Source: Advenella kashmirensis W13003 (GTDB taxonomy: Bacteria > Pseudomonadota > Gammaproteobacteria > Burkholderiales > Burkholderiaceae_B). From it: a stretch of 64,000 nucleotides of DNA. Of the stretch, positions 33,383-43,071 are shown one piece after another. Within the stretch, counting starts at the first letter, position 1; every line of letters starts with the position of its first letter. The notes under the pieces were generated by a model, which saw nothing but the letters and a program-made list of their open reading frames with translations, was not told the DNA's origin and made no database searches. The position numbers and the translations under genes were made by a program. The stretch lies in NCBI RefSeq assembly GCF_000506985.1, contig NZ_KI650979.1:1922710-1986709 (forward strand), in the 5' to 3' direction.

Positions 33383-34186
33383 TTAATCGGGGCGCCGGGT
33401 CTGTCGGGTGCGGGACCACAGGCAGGCGTATTTGTTGAACACCGATTGCGCCGCCATGACAGAGAGTAAAAATCCGGCCTTGCCATCGAGTATGCCCAGA
33501 CGCAGAAAGTACGTGCGAATAAAACGCGCGCCGGCGTGCAGGGTAGCGGTGAGCAGGGAACCTTTTTTGCCGGCGGCTTCACGCTGTTCGGCCCAGGCAA
33601 TAGCGTAGCCGGCTGATTTGCGCAAATGCTCATCGACCGTGGCATAGGTAAAGTGCAGCAGATCGCCCTGCAGTGTTTTCAACTGGGCGCCCGGTGGCAG
33701 TACCAGGGATTCATGGACCAGGGCGTCGTTATATCGGGTCAGCGCCCTGGGATGCAGGCGTTCGACGTAACCGGGATACCAGCCGCAATGACGAATGAAT
33801 TGGCCGAATGCCCAACTGAGTCGGGCGACCTGATACACGGTGTTCGCGGGCGGATCCTGCAGCACGGCATCAATGCTGGCGCGCAATTGCGGGGTGACGC
33901 GTTCGTCGGCATCCAGCCACAAAATCCAGTCGGCAGTCACATGGGTTTGCGCGCGCTGGCGCTGCGGCCCGAAGCCGGGCCAGTCGGCGCTGGTATAGAA
34001 GGCCTGGGTGTAACGGCGTGCGATCTCTTCTGTCGCATCGGTGCTACCCGAGTCCAGGATGACGATTTCATCTGCCCATCCGGCAACCGAATCCAGGCAG
34101 GCGGCTAGATACTGCGCCTCGTTCTTGACGATCAGCGCGACAGCCAGTGTGACGCGGCGAGGGGCGTGGCCGGGCTCAGCAGGCAT
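33383..34186 (-). CDS. GT2-family glycosyltransferase, WaaE/KdtX-like
   Basis: This 267-residue inverting GT-A enzyme has VALIVKNEAQYLAACLDSV at the N-terminus, IVILDSGSTDATEEIA, then the metal-binding ILWLDADERVTP. HPRALTRYNDALVHE and a C-terminal amphipathic segment follow. The pattern matches LPS core glycosyltransferases of the WaaE/KdtX group. The gene overlaps the upstream MFS gene by 11 bp and is followed by the GT4 gene, so the three are probably co-transcribed. Confidence 0.88.
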   Translation of the reverse strand: MPAEPGHAPRRVTLAVALIVKNEAQYLAACLDSVAGWADEIVILDSGSTDATEEIARRYTQAFYTSADWPGFGPQRQRAQTHVTADWILWLDADERVTPQLRASIDAVLQDPPANTVYQVARLSWAFGQFIRHCGWYPGYVERLHPRALTRYNDALVHESLVLPPGAQLKTLQGDLLHFTYATVDEHLRKSAGYAIAWAEQREAAGKKGSLLTATLHAGARFIRTYFLRLGILDGKAGFLLSVMAAQSVFNKYACLWSRTRQTRRPD

Positions 34187-35582
34187 CGGTGTCCAGACCT
34201 TTGATATAACGGAACAGGTTGATCATAACCGCCATTATAACCAGGGCGCTGGCAAAGCCCATGACGTACATTGGTCCGCGTATCTGGTCGATATGAAAGC
34301 TGATGGCGACGCAGGCCGCACCGATGCCCTGGCCGAACAGCCGCGTAGTGGCCTGCACTCCGCCGGTGGCGCCGCTGCGCTTGAGCGGCGTGGACATGAG
34401 CATGGCCCGGTTATTGGGCGTCTGGAAAAAGCCGAAGCCCATGCCGGCAATGAACATGGGGCCAACGTAATACCACAGGGAAATATCGGCAGGCAACGAA
34501 ATGAGTGAAATAATGCCGATGGCCATCAGCAATGCGCCGATCCCCGCCAGCAGAGAAGCTTTGAAGTGTCCGCACAGTCGTGCCGACAGCGAGGCAATGA
34601 CCACGCTGCCCACTGGCCATATCCCAAATAATAAGCCGACTTTTTGCAGCGGAATGCCCAGGTTGTGCTGGTAATAAAAGGGCAGGGCCAGCATTGAAAT
34701 CATCTGGGCGGTAAAAGTCAGGGCGGAAACGATGACAGCGTATTTGAAAACCGGGTAGCGGAACAGATCGACCGGAACCAGTGGGTTGGTCTGTGGTAGT
34801 GAGCGGCGTATCAGAAAAATACCGCAAGCGGCAGCGACCGCCAGCATGGCTAAGCCTCGCCCGGGATTGCGCCCGACCGCGTCAAGCCCGATCAGCAGGA
34901 TCGCGAATGTAAAAATATTCAGAACCGCGCTCAGGTAATCAAAACGACCCTTGCCGCCTGACGACGCTTCCGGCAGATAACCGGCGGCGTACATGGCAAA
35001 CAGGCAAATGGGGACCGTGAAGCCGAAGATCCATTGCCAGGGTGCAACCGATAGAATGGCGGCTCCCAGCGAGGGTCCGACCACCGACATGACGCCCACC
35101 ATCATCGCGTTGATGCTGATACCCGCAGCCAGTTTGTGCGGCGGATAAATATGACGCACCAGTCCGCCGAAAAGACACATCATGGACGAGGCGCCCAGGC
35201 CCTGCAGCATGCGCGCGGCCACCAGGCTCTGGAGATTGCCCGAGAGGGCGCACAAAACGGTGGCAATGGTAAACAAGGCCAGCCCCAGCCGGAACATGAA
35301 CTTGAAACCGACGCGTTCGGCGACTGCGGACAGCGGCAGCAGGGTGGCCATCACGGAAATCGTATAGCCATTGACGATCCAGATAGAGTCGGCTTCGGCT
35401 ACATTCAGTTCGCGCGAGATGGTCGGCAGGGCGATGTTGGCGATATTGGCATCCAGTACGCTAACGCAGATGGAGCACAGGAGTGCGCCCGCCGCCCAAT
35501 ATCGGGCCGGTGCAGGAAGGCCCGCACTGGTTCGGGTGGGGGCGGCGGGTTTACTGGAGCTTCGGGGGGCGGCCTGATTCAT
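34176..35582 (-). CDS. MFS transporter, DHA2 (EmrB/QacA) family
   Basis: This 468-residue membrane protein has about 13-14 hydrophobic segments. Family motifs are SVLDANIANIALPTISREL in the first helix (motif D1), WIVNGYTISVMATLLP, and RMLQGLGASSMM. Such proteins are proton-driven exporters of drugs or other small molecules. Gene order (glmU upstream by 4 bp, two glycosyltransferases downstream) places it in a cell-envelope operon, so export of an envelope-related compound is possible, but the substrate is unknown. Confidence 0.88.
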   Translation of the reverse strand: MNQAAPRSSSKPAAPTRTSAGLPAPARYWAAGALLCSICVSVLDANIANIALPTISRELNVAEADSIWIVNGYTISVMATLLPLSAVAERVGFKFMFRLGLALFTIATVLCALSGNLQSLVAARMLQGLGASSMMCLFGGLVRHIYPPHKLAAGISINAMMVGVMSVVGPSLGAAILSVAPWQWIFGFTVPICLFAMYAAGYLPEASSGGKGRFDYLSAVLNIFTFAILLIGLDAVGRNPGRGLAMLAVAAACGIFLIRRSLPQTNPLVPVDLFRYPVFKYAVIVSALTFTAQMISMLALPFYYQHNLGIPLQKVGLLFGIWPVGSVVIASLSARLCGHFKASLLAGIGALLMAIGIISLISLPADISLWYYVGPMFIAGMGFGFFQTPNNRAMLMSTPLKRSGATGGVQATTRLFGQGIGAACVAISFHIDQIRGPMYVMGFASALVIMAVMINLFRYIKGLDTDAC

Positions 35583-35586
35583 GCCA

Positions 35587-36963
35587 TCAATCTTGTTTCT
35601 TGACCGGACGTGTCCAATTTTCGATTGTGGTTTGACGGTTGCGCGAGAGCGTCAGCTGATCTGCGGGCGCGTCTTTTGTCAGGGTGGTGCCCGCACCCAG
35701 GGTGGCGCCTTTTTTGACGGTGACCGGCGCGACCAGTTGCGTGTCAGATCCGACGAATACGTCGTCTTCAATGATGGTTTTGAATTTGTTCACGCCGTCA
35801 TAATTGCAGGTAATGGTACCGGCGCCAATATTAACGCGCTCACCAATCTCGGCATCCCCCAGATAGCTCAGGTGGTTGGCTTTGCTGCCTTCGCCGAGCC
35901 GGGTTTTCTTGAGTTCAACGAAATTGCCGACGTGCGCATGCGCAGCCAGTTCTGTGCCGGGGCGCAGTCGGGCATAAGGTCCGATTTTGGTGTTTTCGGC
36001 GGCGGTGGCCTGTTCCAGATGGCTGAAGGCCTCGACCTGGGAACCCGCGCCCAGTGTGACGTTGCGCAGTACGCAATGCGGGCCGACGCGCACGCCATCG
36101 CCCAGTTTGACGTCGCCTTCGAATACGCAGCCGACATCAATAAAGACGTCGCGGCCACACTCCAGCGTGCCGCGCAGATCGAAACGGGCCGGGTCGGCCA
36201 GTGTCACGCCTTGCGTCAGCAGGCGCTGCGCCTGCTCCGCCTGCCAGGCACGCTCCAGTTGCGCCTGTTGTACGCGGCTGTTGACTCCCAGGGTTTCCCA
36301 GCTGGCATCGGGCTGAGCGGCATTGACCGGGATATTATCCTGGACCGACAGGCCGATCGTGTCGGTCAGATAGTATTCACCCTGAGCGTTGTTGTTATTG
36401 ATTCTGGCCAGCCAGTCTTTCAGTTTGGCGGTGGGGGCGGCCAGAATGCCGGTGTTGACTTCGCAGATTTTATGTTCTTCTGCCGTGGCATCTTTGTGTT
36501 CGACAATGCTTTGCACCTGACCGCTCGCATTGCGCACGATACGGCCATACCCGGTGGGGTCTTGCAGCGTTTCTGTCAGGACAGCCATGCCACCGGCACG
36601 CGCGTCCAGAAGTCGCTTCAGTGTGGCGGGCTGTACCAGCGGCACGTCGCCATACAGAACAATAGTGGTGTCTTCAGGATTATCGCCCCCGACCAGCAGC
36701 GGCAGCGCCTGTTGTACCGCGTGGCCTGTACCGTACTGGGGTTGTTGCAGGGCGTATTCAATATCGGCCTGGTCGGCGAAGGCTTTTTTAACTGCCTCGG
36801 CGCCGTGGCCGACGACCACAATAATGCGGTCCGGCGACAATTGCCGTGCACTGTCGATGACCTGGGCAAGCATGGGTTTGCCGGCCAGTGTGTGGAGAAC
36901 CTTGGGCAGATCCGATTGCATGCGTTTGCCCAGACCTGCTGCGAGAATGACGATATTTAACAT
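35587..36963 (-). CDS. glmU: Bifunctional UDP-N-acetylglucosamine pyrophosphorylase / glucosamine-1-phosphate acetyltransferase
   Basis: This 458-residue GlmU has an N-terminal pyrophosphorylase ([18 protein letters not shown], then [14 protein letters not shown] and LYGDVPL). A C-terminal left-handed beta-helix acetyltransferase has hexapeptide repeats ([28 protein letters not shown]). It makes UDP-GlcNAc for peptidoglycan and LPS and works downstream of GlmS, encoded 4 kb away. Length is normal and active-site motifs are intact. Confidence 0.97.
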   Translation of the reverse strand: MLNIVILAAGLGKRMQSDLPKVLHTLAGKPMLAQVIDSARQLSPDRIIVVVGHGAEAVKKAFADQADIEYALQQPQYGTGHAVQQALPLLVGGDNPEDTTIVLYGDVPLVQPATLKRLLDARAGGMAVLTETLQDPTGYGRIVRNASGQVQSIVEHKDATAEEHKICEVNTGILAAPTAKLKDWLARINNNNAQGEYYLTDTIGLSVQDNIPVNAAQPDASWETLGVNSRVQQAQLERAWQAEQAQRLLTQGVTLADPARFDLRGTLECGRDVFIDVGCVFEGDVKLGDGVRVGPHCVLRNVTLGAGSQVEAFSHLEQATAAENTKIGPYARLRPGTELAAHAHVGNFVELKKTRLGEGSKANHLSYLGDAEIGERVNIGAGTITCNYDGVNKFKTIIEDDVFVGSDTQLVAPVTVKKGATLGAGTTLTKDAPADQLTLSRNRQTTIENWTRPVKKQD

Positions 36964-37051
36964 AGATGGATTGATTTAAAAGTTGAAATAAGTTGAAGTG
37001 CGGCAGGAGGAAACGGGATGAACACGTTCGCTTCCCTCTGGCGATACGAGG

Positions 37052-37774
37052 TCAGGCCGTGCTGCGTCCTGGACTGTTGCGCTTGCTCGCGGAGCGACTG
37101 GTGCTGGCAGCAGAGCGCTTGCGTGTGGTGGGTTTGACGGGTTCGCCCGGATCGGCAGGCTCATCGGGCTCGGGGCCGGGTGGCGTTTTGACGGGTGCGG
37201 GTTCTTTGTGCATGGCCTGCGTTGCCTGTGTGGCGACCTGGGACAATTGCGTGAACTGGTTCTGCAGCATGTCCCACCAGGCCTGCGCCGCGTGGTTCAC
37301 CGAGTCGGTCGAAAAGTGATTATCTGCACTGTCGGCTTTGCTGTCTTTTTTGCCTTTAGTGTCTGCGTCCTTTGTCGTATCGGACATGCTCTGGCGTGAC
37401 GCGTTGTCTGTCGAGGGTTTCTTCAGCCCCAGAATGTCGTCCAGTGAGCGATCGTGATTCTGGGTCTGCAGCGTGTCGACAAATGTTTTGAACGTATGGA
37501 TGCTGGCACGCTGGATTTCCAGTCCCTGGATGGTGCTTGAAAGCATAGACAGATTCATGGTCAGCCAGCTTTCAATGCTCTTGAGTTCCTGTATGCGCTT
37601 GTCCAGATCGTCTGCATTCATGGCGGTGGGCATGGAAAACACTGTGTTGCCTGCATTTTGCACCTGGGCAAACTGTTGCCATGCCTTGTTCATCATGTCC
37701 AGACTTTGCATAATGGGATTGGCGGCGCTGCCCTGGCCCAGGCCGGGGCGATCGAACGGGTTGCTGTTTGACAT
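37052..37774 (-). CDS. phaM: PhaM-family polyhydroxyalkanoate granule-associated protein
   Basis: This 240-residue protein has an N-terminal PhaM block: NPIMQSLDMMNKAWQQFA, then PTAMNADDLDKRIQELKSIE and LNLSMLSSTIQGLEIQRAS-like helices (here NLSMLSSTIQGLEIQRAS). A low-complexity middle and a Pro/Ala/Lys/Arg-rich C-terminus (KRSAASTSRSASKRNS) follow. In Ralstonia, PhaM activates PHB synthase and ties granules to the nucleoid through its basic tail. The same architecture suggests this organism stores PHA. It lies 21 bp downstream of the Nudix gene on the same strand. Confidence 0.85.
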   Translation of the reverse strand: MSNSNPFDRPGLGQGSAANPIMQSLDMMNKAWQQFAQVQNAGNTVFSMPTAMNADDLDKRIQELKSIESWLTMNLSMLSSTIQGLEIQRASIHTFKTFVDTLQTQNHDRSLDDILGLKKPSTDNASRQSMSDTTKDADTKGKKDSKADSADNHFSTDSVNHAAQAWWDMLQNQFTQLSQVATQATQAMHKEPAPVKTPPGPEPDEPADPGEPVKPTTRKRSAASTSRSASKRNSPGRSTA

Positions 37775-37795
37775 GAGGTTCTCCCTGCGTTTGGG

Positions 37796-38614
37796 CTAAG
37801 CGCGATAGCGCGCGAGCAAAGTTTCGGATGTGCGGCTCACTATGCCTTCCAGTATAACAAGCGCAGCTTCCAGCGTGACTTCACGGTCGTCAATCATTTG
37901 AACAACCTGCGCCTGGCTGACAATCCGGATTTCAGAAACTTCGCCGTCCATATTGCGGGGGTTGGCGTCTGGTGACAGGATGCAGTCGCTGACCAGAATG
38001 TCTTCGACCTGATAGCCTTCCGGCAGGCGGCGATGCATGCGCAGCAGCGTGCGCAATGGCGTGCGACAGGACAGGGCGTGTTCTTCCAGCCCCGCTTCTT
38101 CATATGTTTCACGCAAAAGTGCGTGTTCAAGATTTTCGGCGCCGTTGGCCAGGCCGCCGGCCAGGGTGTCCCACATGCCCGGATCGGTGGCCTTGGTCAG
38201 GGCGCGTTTGGCAATATAAAGTTGCAGGTCGGGGGTCCAGGCATTCAGATGGACGGCGTGCGTCAGCAGGCCCAGCGGGCGCATGGCGGCGCGCTCCATT
38301 TTTGCCAGGTCCTCGCCTTCTGCGTATACTGTGAGCAACTCATTGCGCCAGGTCTTCAGAAGGCCCGCTTCGCGCAAAATATCTGCAATCTCTGCCAGCA
38401 TCGGCTCCAGTTCGAAGCGTGGCGTGCCCGGGTCTGCCAGGTGTACTGCCGTTTTGGTGATGCGCACTTCAGGTCGATGGGAAATTGCCTTGAGTGCTTG
38501 CGGGGTGATAAATCCCGCCAGTTTGCCGGCGATGGTCAGCGGCAGCGAATATTCCGGCGGCACTTCCTGAATGGATTGCAGGAGTGCGGCATAGAGGGAG
38601 GGGATTCGGTTCAA
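37796..38614 (-). CDS. Nudix hydrolase with DUF4743 N-terminal domain
   Basis: This 272-residue protein has an N-terminal DUF4743-type domain (about 1-120) and a C-terminal Nudix fold. The Nudix box reads GLANGAENLEHALLRETYEE followed by AGL, matching G-x5-E-x7-R-E-U-x-E-E-x-G-U. Proteins with this pairing are thought to hydrolyse oxidised or damaged thiamine diphosphate or similar nucleoside diphosphate derivatives. Translation appears to start at TTG 38614; there is no in-frame ATG upstream and the ribosome-binding site is weak. Substrate unproven. Confidence 0.85.
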   Translation of the reverse strand: MNRIPSLYAALLQSIQEVPPEYSLPLTIAGKLAGFITPQALKAISHRPEVRITKTAVHLADPGTPRFELEPMLAEIADILREAGLLKTWRNELLTVYAEGEDLAKMERAAMRPLGLLTHAVHLNAWTPDLQLYIAKRALTKATDPGMWDTLAGGLANGAENLEHALLRETYEEAGLEEHALSCRTPLRTLLRMHRRLPEGYQVEDILVSDCILSPDANPRNMDGEVSEIRIVSQAQVVQMIDDREVTLEAALVILEGIVSRTSETLLARYRA

Positions 38615-38712
38615 GATTGCATCGACGTCGTATCAAACATGCAACGATTGTATTCGCAAATTCATACGCATGCAGCCTAGCCTCAGTATTTATATGGTTA
38701 AATAAGCTATCC

Positions 38713-38743
38713 TTGACACACATCAAGGCGTCTTCGGTATAAT
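38713..38743 (+). promoter_or_regulatory. cox operon promoter with FNR/ANR-type box over the -35
   Basis: TTGAC-ACAC-ATCAA (38713-38726) matches the FNR/ANR consensus TTGAT-N4-ATCAA at 9 of 10 conserved positions. TATAAT follows at 38738-38743. The box would overlap the -35 region, where FNR-type proteins repress, consistent with shutting down the aa3 oxidase at low oxygen. The TTGACA within the box also gives a -35, with a long 19-nt spacer. Confidence 0.6.
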
Positions 38744-38867
38744 CCTGTACCGCAAAGGGTTATGATGGGTACGTTCACGCGCTTGCCGTCAGCTACGATA
38801 ATCAAGGCGCGAGATCCGATCAGTTTCATATGAAAAAAGCGGAGCTGCGCACAATAATGAGGTCAAC

Positions 38868-39686
38868 ATGAAGAAGTTGCAAGGTTTACTTGGTCTTGGA
38901 GCGCTCCTGCCAGCCTGTACGGCATGGGCTGACGTCCAGGATATGCCAGGTGGTCCTAAGGTATTGCAAGTCAATCTGCATAAGGGTGTCACCGAAATAG
39001 CCGAAAGTATGTACAGTCTGCACATGATGATGCTCATCATCTGTACCGTCATTTTCGTTGCGGTATTCGGCGTCATGTTCTACTCAATCTGGGCGCACCG
39101 CAAATCCAAGGGTTTCAAAGCTTCTACCTTTCACGAGCATATGGGCATTGAAGTGGCCTGGACCGTTGTACCTTTCATTATCGTGATTGCCATGGCACTG
39201 CCCGCGACCAAAACCGTGGTTGCCATGAAAGATACCAGTAGCGCCGACATTACTGTCAAGGCAACCGGCTATCAGTGGAAATGGGGTTATGAATATCTGG
39301 ATGGCAAGGCCAAGGGTATCAATTTCGTTTCGAATATGACAACGCCGTACGATCAAATCGAAGGCGGTGCCGAGAAATCCAATACTTACCTGATGGAAGT
39401 GGACAACGAGCTGGTTGTTCCTGCAGGCAAGAAAGTTCGTGTCGTGATTACAGCCGACGATGTTATTCATTCATTTTTTGTACCTGAGCTGGGTGTAAAA
39501 CAGGACGCCATCCCCGGCTTCCTGCGTGATGCCTGGTTCCGTACCGATAAGGTAGGTATCTACCGCGGCCAGTGTGCCGAGCTGTGTGGCCAAAACCACG
39601 CATTTATGCCAATCGTGGTTCGTGTCGTGTCTCCCGAAGATTATGACAAGTGGATTGCCGAGCAGCAGAAAGTGGCAGCAAAATGA
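38868..39686 (+). CDS. ctaC: Cytochrome c oxidase subunit II
   Basis: This 272-residue protein has a signal peptide (MKKLQGLLGLGALLPACTAW), two membrane helices (about residues 45-65 and 90-110), and a periplasmic cupredoxin domain with the binuclear CuA site: H in VIHSFFVPE and GQCAELCGQNHAFM (C-x3-C, H, M). It accepts electrons from cytochrome c. There is no fused C-terminal cytochrome c domain. It is first in the cox operon; GAGGTCAAC precedes the ATG. Confidence 0.96.
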   Translation: MKKLQGLLGLGALLPACTAWADVQDMPGGPKVLQVNLHKGVTEIAESMYSLHMMMLIICTVIFVAVFGVMFYSIWAHRKSKGFKASTFHEHMGIEVAWTVVPFIIVIAMALPATKTVVAMKDTSSADITVKATGYQWKWGYEYLDGKAKGINFVSNMTTPYDQIEGGAEKSNTYLMEVDNELVVPAGKKVRVVITADDVIHSFFVPELGVKQDAIPGFLRDAWFRTDKVGIYRGQCAELCGQNHAFMPIVVRVVSPEDYDKWIAEQQKVAAK

Positions 39687-39768
39687 ACATGACATTCGGA
39701 ACTTTATATTCGCAATATTGCGCCTGTGATATCTGTAAGCAAGGCAAGCAGCAGGCAAGGAGTCAAAA

Positions 39769-41370
39769 ATGAGTAGCACTGTAGTGGGTCACGCTCCTGA
39801 TCATCACGGACATGATGACCATCACCACGCCGCGCCGACAGGCTGGCGCCGCTGGCTGTTTGCCACCAATCACAAAGATATCGGTACGATGTACCTGATG
39901 TTCTCGTTTTTTGCATTGCTCGAAGGCGGTACGCTTGCGCTGCTGATTCGCGCTGAGTTGTTCGAGCCAGGTGTACAGTTTTTCCAGCCGGATCTGTTCA
40001 ACCAGTTCACGACAATGCACGGCCTGATCATGATTTTCGGCGCTATCATGCCGGCACTGGTCGGTTTTGCCAACTATATGATTCCGCTGCAAATCGGTGC
40101 TTCCGATATGGCTTTCGCACGGATGAATAACTTCAGCTTCTGGTTGCTGCCTGTTGGCGCCATTTTGCTGACGGCGTCGTTCTTTGTGCCAGGCGGGGCA
40201 ACCGCAGCCGGCTGGACGCTGTATGCACCTCTGTCCCTGCAAATGGGTCCTGGTATGGACATGGCCATTTTTGCCGTGCATATTCTGGGTGCCTCATCCA
40301 TTATGGGCGCGATCAATATTATCGTGACCATTCTGAATATGCGTGCGCCTGGCATGACGCTGATGAAAATGCCTTTGTTCTGCTGGACATGGCTGATCAC
40401 TGCTTTCCTGTTGATCGCTGTGATGCCGGTATTGGCTGCTGCCGTGACCATGCTGCTGACTGACCGTCATTTCGGTACCGGCTTTTTCAATGCCGCTGCC
40501 GGTGGCGACCCGGTTCTGTATCAGCACGTTTTCTGGTTCTTCGGGCACCCTGAAGTGTATATTATGATTCTGCCGGCCTTCGGTATCGTGTCGGCGATCA
40601 TTCCAACCTTCTCGCGCAAGCGCCTGTTCGGCTACGCCTCCATGGTGTATGCGACTGCCGCGATTGCCGTGCTGTCCTTCATTGTGTGGGCACACCACAT
40701 GTTCGCGACCGGCATGCCGGTAACAGGCCAGCTGTACTTTATGTACGCAACCATGCTCATTTCCATTCCGACCGGCGTGAAAGTGTTCAACTGGGTTGCA
40801 ACAATGTGGCGTGGTTCGCTGACATTTGAAACCCCCATGCTGTTTTCCATCGGCTTTATTTTCGTGTTCACCATCGGTGGCTTTACCGGTCTGATTCTGG
40901 CCATGGCGCCAATCGATATCGCCGTACACGATACGTATTATGTTGTTGCGCACTTCCACTACGTGCTGGTTGCAGGTTCGCTGTTTGCCCTGTTTGCCGG
41001 TACCTATTACTGGCTGCCAAAATGGACCGGCCGCATGTACAACGAGAAGCTGGGCAAGATCCACTTCTGGTCTACCATGCTGTCGTTCAACGTGACGTTC
41101 TTCCCAATGCACTTTCTGGGTCTGGCCGGTATGCCGCGTCGCTATGTTGACTACGCTCCACAATTTACTGACTTCCATCAGATTGCCACAATCGGCGCCT
41201 TCTGGTTCGGTATCTCGCAACTGTTGTTCCTGTATATTGTTGTCAAGACCTATCGTGGCGCTGGTGAAACGGCAACGGCCCAGGTGTGGGAAGGTGCAGA
41301 GGGCCTGGAGTGGACATTGCCATCACCGCTGCCGTTCCACACTTTTGAAACACCGCCTGTTGTCAAGTAA
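39769..41370 (+). CDS. ctaD: Cytochrome c oxidase subunit I
   Basis: This 533-residue, 12-helix heme-copper oxidase subunit has the CuB/heme a3 region [17 protein letters not shown] (the His and the Tyr cross-linked in A-type oxidases), [11 protein letters not shown] with two CuB His, and the K-channel STGVK-like [10 protein letters not shown]. The heme a/a3 ligand region is [15 protein letters not shown]. It reduces O2 to water and pumps protons. The His-rich N-terminus ([13 protein letters not shown]) is unusual and might bind metal. AAGGAGTCAAAA precedes the ATG. Confidence 0.97.
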   Translation: MSSTVVGHAPDHHGHDDHHHAAPTGWRRWLFATNHKDIGTMYLMFSFFALLEGGTLALLIRAELFEPGVQFFQPDLFNQFTTMHGLIMIFGAIMPALVGFANYMIPLQIGASDMAFARMNNFSFWLLPVGAILLTASFFVPGGATAAGWTLYAPLSLQMGPGMDMAIFAVHILGASSIMGAINIIVTILNMRAPGMTLMKMPLFCWTWLITAFLLIAVMPVLAAAVTMLLTDRHFGTGFFNAAAGGDPVLYQHVFWFFGHPEVYIMILPAFGIVSAIIPTFSRKRLFGYASMVYATAAIAVLSFIVWAHHMFATGMPVTGQLYFMYATMLISIPTGVKVFNWVATMWRGSLTFETPMLFSIGFIFVFTIGGFTGLILAMAPIDIAVHDTYYVVAHFHYVLVAGSLFALFAGTYYWLPKWTGRMYNEKLGKIHFWSTMLSFNVTFFPMHFLGLAGMPRRYVDYAPQFTDFHQIATIGAFWFGISQLLFLYIVVKTYRGAGETATAQVWEGAEGLEWTLPSPLPFHTFETPPVVK

Positions 41371-41379
41371 CTTCACGTG

Positions 41380-41490
41380 ATGACACCAGAGCAAAAACGT
41401 AAAAACAGGATAGTGGGACTCGTCCTGGTGGTATTGGTTCTTGCCATCTTCCTGTGGGCGATTTTCGGTCATGTTCTGTCAGCAGCCTGA
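41380..41490 (+). CDS. Cytochrome oxidase small assembly protein-like (36 aa)
   Basis: MTPEQKRKNR is followed by one hydrophobic helix (IVGLVLVVLVLAIFLWAIF) and GHVLSAA. This matches the tiny single-pass proteins found directly after ctaD in beta- and gammaproteobacterial cox operons. It lies 9 bp after ctaD. The role is assumed to be in oxidase assembly; no specific mechanism is known to me. Confidence 0.75.
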   Translation: MTPEQKRKNRIVGLVLVVLVLAIFLWAIFGHVLSAA

Positions 41491-41520
41491 TCGCTGCTGA
41501 CATTCGGGACGGGGGGTGCA

Positions 41521-41745
41521 ATGAGTGACGATTTACGGGATCTGTCAAAAAGAAAGCTCAATTTCTTCCAGACAATGAAAGCAGTTTTGTGGGGCCTGTT
41601 CGGCGTACGTCGTGGTTCAGGCTACCAGGATGATATTTCCCGGCTCAATCCGGTGCATCTGATTCTGGGCGGCATTATTGCGACAGTCGTATTTATTATT
41701 TTATTGGTGATGGTGGCGCGCTGGGCAATAACCAGCCTCACCTAG
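41521..41745 (+). CDS. DUF2970 family membrane protein
   Basis: This 74-residue protein has a soluble N-terminal half (LSKRKLNFFQTMKAVLWGLF, then GVRRGSGYQDD) and one C-terminal membrane helix (ILGGIIATVVFIILLVMVA). It is a recognised small component of betaproteobacterial cox clusters, normally found between ctaG and ctaE. Function unknown. In this window ctaG is absent and DUF2970 follows the small assembly protein directly. Confidence 0.85.
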   Translation: MSDDLRDLSKRKLNFFQTMKAVLWGLFGVRRGSGYQDDISRLNPVHLILGGIIATVVFIILLVMVARWAITSLT

Positions 41746-41776
41746 TTGTTGAAAGCGTTCCATGAGGGAGAACATT

Positions 41777-42652
41777 ATGAGTGCGAGCCACTCGGTTCAG
41801 GTAAATGAAGCACCGTATTATTACGTGCCGGCCGATTCGGCCCATCCGGTAAAGACAAGTCTCACAATGCTGATCATTCTGATCGGCGCGGTGACCTGGA
41901 TTAACCATGTTCCTTACGGCCAGTATATTCTTCTGGTCGGACTGCTAGCCCTGTTCATCAATCTGTACCAGTGGTTTGGCGATGCCATCCGCGAGTCCGA
42001 GACCGGCATGAACAGCAAGCGCGTCGATCTGTCCTACCGCTGGAGCATGGGCTGGTTCATCTTTTCTGAAGTCATGTTCTTTGCCGCCTTCTTCGGGTCG
42101 CTGTGGTATGCCCGCGAGGTGACCACCCCCTGGCTGAGCGACATGGATCACCAATTGCTGTTGTGGCCCGGCTTTACCGGCACATGGCCCAATCTCGGCC
42201 CTGCCGGCATTGTGAGTCACTTTGAGACCATCGGTCCTTTCTGGTTGCCCACGATCAATACACTGTTGCTGCTGTCGTCCGGCCTGACCCTGACGCTGTC
42301 TCACCATGCGTTACGAGCCAATCATCGTAAAAGCACTATTTTCTGGCTGTTCGTCACTGTTGTCCTGGGCTTCACATTTGTGTTTTTCCAGGCCGAGGAA
42401 TACATTCACGCTTATACCGAATTGAATCTGCGTTTTGATTCCGGTATTTACGGTTCGCTGTTTTTCATGCTTACCGGTTTCCACGGTTTTCACGTGATTC
42501 TCGGCGCAACGATGCTGACTGTCATTTTGATCCGCCTGCTGCGCGGTCACTTCACCGCCGATCATCACTTCGGTTTTGAAGGCGCTGCCTGGTACTGGCA
42601 CTTTGTTGACGTGGTCTGGCTGGGTCTGTATCTGTTCGTATACTGGTTCTGA
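41777..42652 (+). CDS. ctaE: Cytochrome c oxidase subunit III
   Basis: This 291-residue protein has seven predicted membrane helices. Conserved segments are RWSMGWFIFSEVMFFAAFF, the QAEEYIHAYTELN loop and the C-terminal GFHGFHVILGATM and FEGAAWYWHFVDVVWLGLY. It stabilises the oxidase core and proton uptake. ATG 41777 is preferred over 41762 because GGGAG lies 6 nt before it. A hairpin terminator follows. Confidence 0.95.
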   Translation: MSASHSVQVNEAPYYYVPADSAHPVKTSLTMLIILIGAVTWINHVPYGQYILLVGLLALFINLYQWFGDAIRESETGMNSKRVDLSYRWSMGWFIFSEVMFFAAFFGSLWYAREVTTPWLSDMDHQLLLWPGFTGTWPNLGPAGIVSHFETIGPFWLPTINTLLLLSSGLTLTLSHHALRANHRKSTIFWLFVTVVLGFTFVFFQAEEYIHAYTELNLRFDSGIYGSLFFMLTGFHGFHVILGATMLTVILIRLLRGHFTADHHFGFEGAAWYWHFVDVVWLGLYLFVYWF

Positions 42653-42678
42653 TCAACGGTTCCGGTAGGTGTAAGGCA

Positions 42679-42702
42679 AAAGGGTCGGAACACCGGCCCT
42701 TT
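42679..42702 (+). terminator. Hairpin after ctaE
   Basis: AAAGGGTCGG-AACA-CCGGCCCTTT forms a 10-bp stem with one G-T pair, 27 bp after the ctaE stop. It lacks a long T-run on the plus strand, so termination may be partial. It lies between convergent ctaE and the DUF2909 gene. Confidence 0.6.
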
Positions 42703-42823
42703 GCTGTTTCAGCATAACGGGTGCTGTTACAGCAATTTGGGGTGATGGGCGGTATGATGAGAGGATATCGGACGGGTACCGTGTACCCGGAAAAGCTGGA
42801 TCCCGCTTCGTGGCTCAGGGAGT

Positions 42824-43036
42824 TCAGCGGGTGACCTGATGAATGCCTGTGCTTTCGATCCAGCCCATGTGATGGGCGAACAGGACAAAAAGAAACAGCG
42901 CAATAGACAGCCCGATACGCACCGTGAGTGCGTTGACAGTGCGGCTGGTCGTGCCTTTGTCGCGCATAAGGTAGAAAAAGGCGGATGCCAGACTGCCTAT
43001 GATGACCACAAAGACAAGTCCGATAATAATGCGCAT
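42824..43036 (-). CDS. DUF2909 twin transmembrane protein
   Basis: This 70-residue protein with two membrane helices (IIIGLVFVVIIGSLASAFFY and RIGLSIALFLFVLFAHHMG) starts at ATG 43036 with GGAG upstream. DUF2909 proteins are regularly found between ctaE and surf1, on the opposite strand, in beta- and gammaproteobacteria. It probably aids oxidase biogenesis; the mechanism is unknown. Confidence 0.85.
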   Translation of the reverse strand: MRIIIGLVFVVIIGSLASAFFYLMRDKGTTSRTVNALTVRIGLSIALFLFVLFAHHMGWIESTGIHQVTR

Positions 43037-43071
43037 GGCTAAACTCCTGACTGGAATAGAATATTGTAGTA

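Noticed and set aside
40294-41220. 308-codon open frame antisense to ctaD
   Set aside because: It is fully inside a conserved heme-copper oxidase gene. The translation is rich in His/Gln/Arg as expected for the complement of membrane-protein codons and shows no domain.
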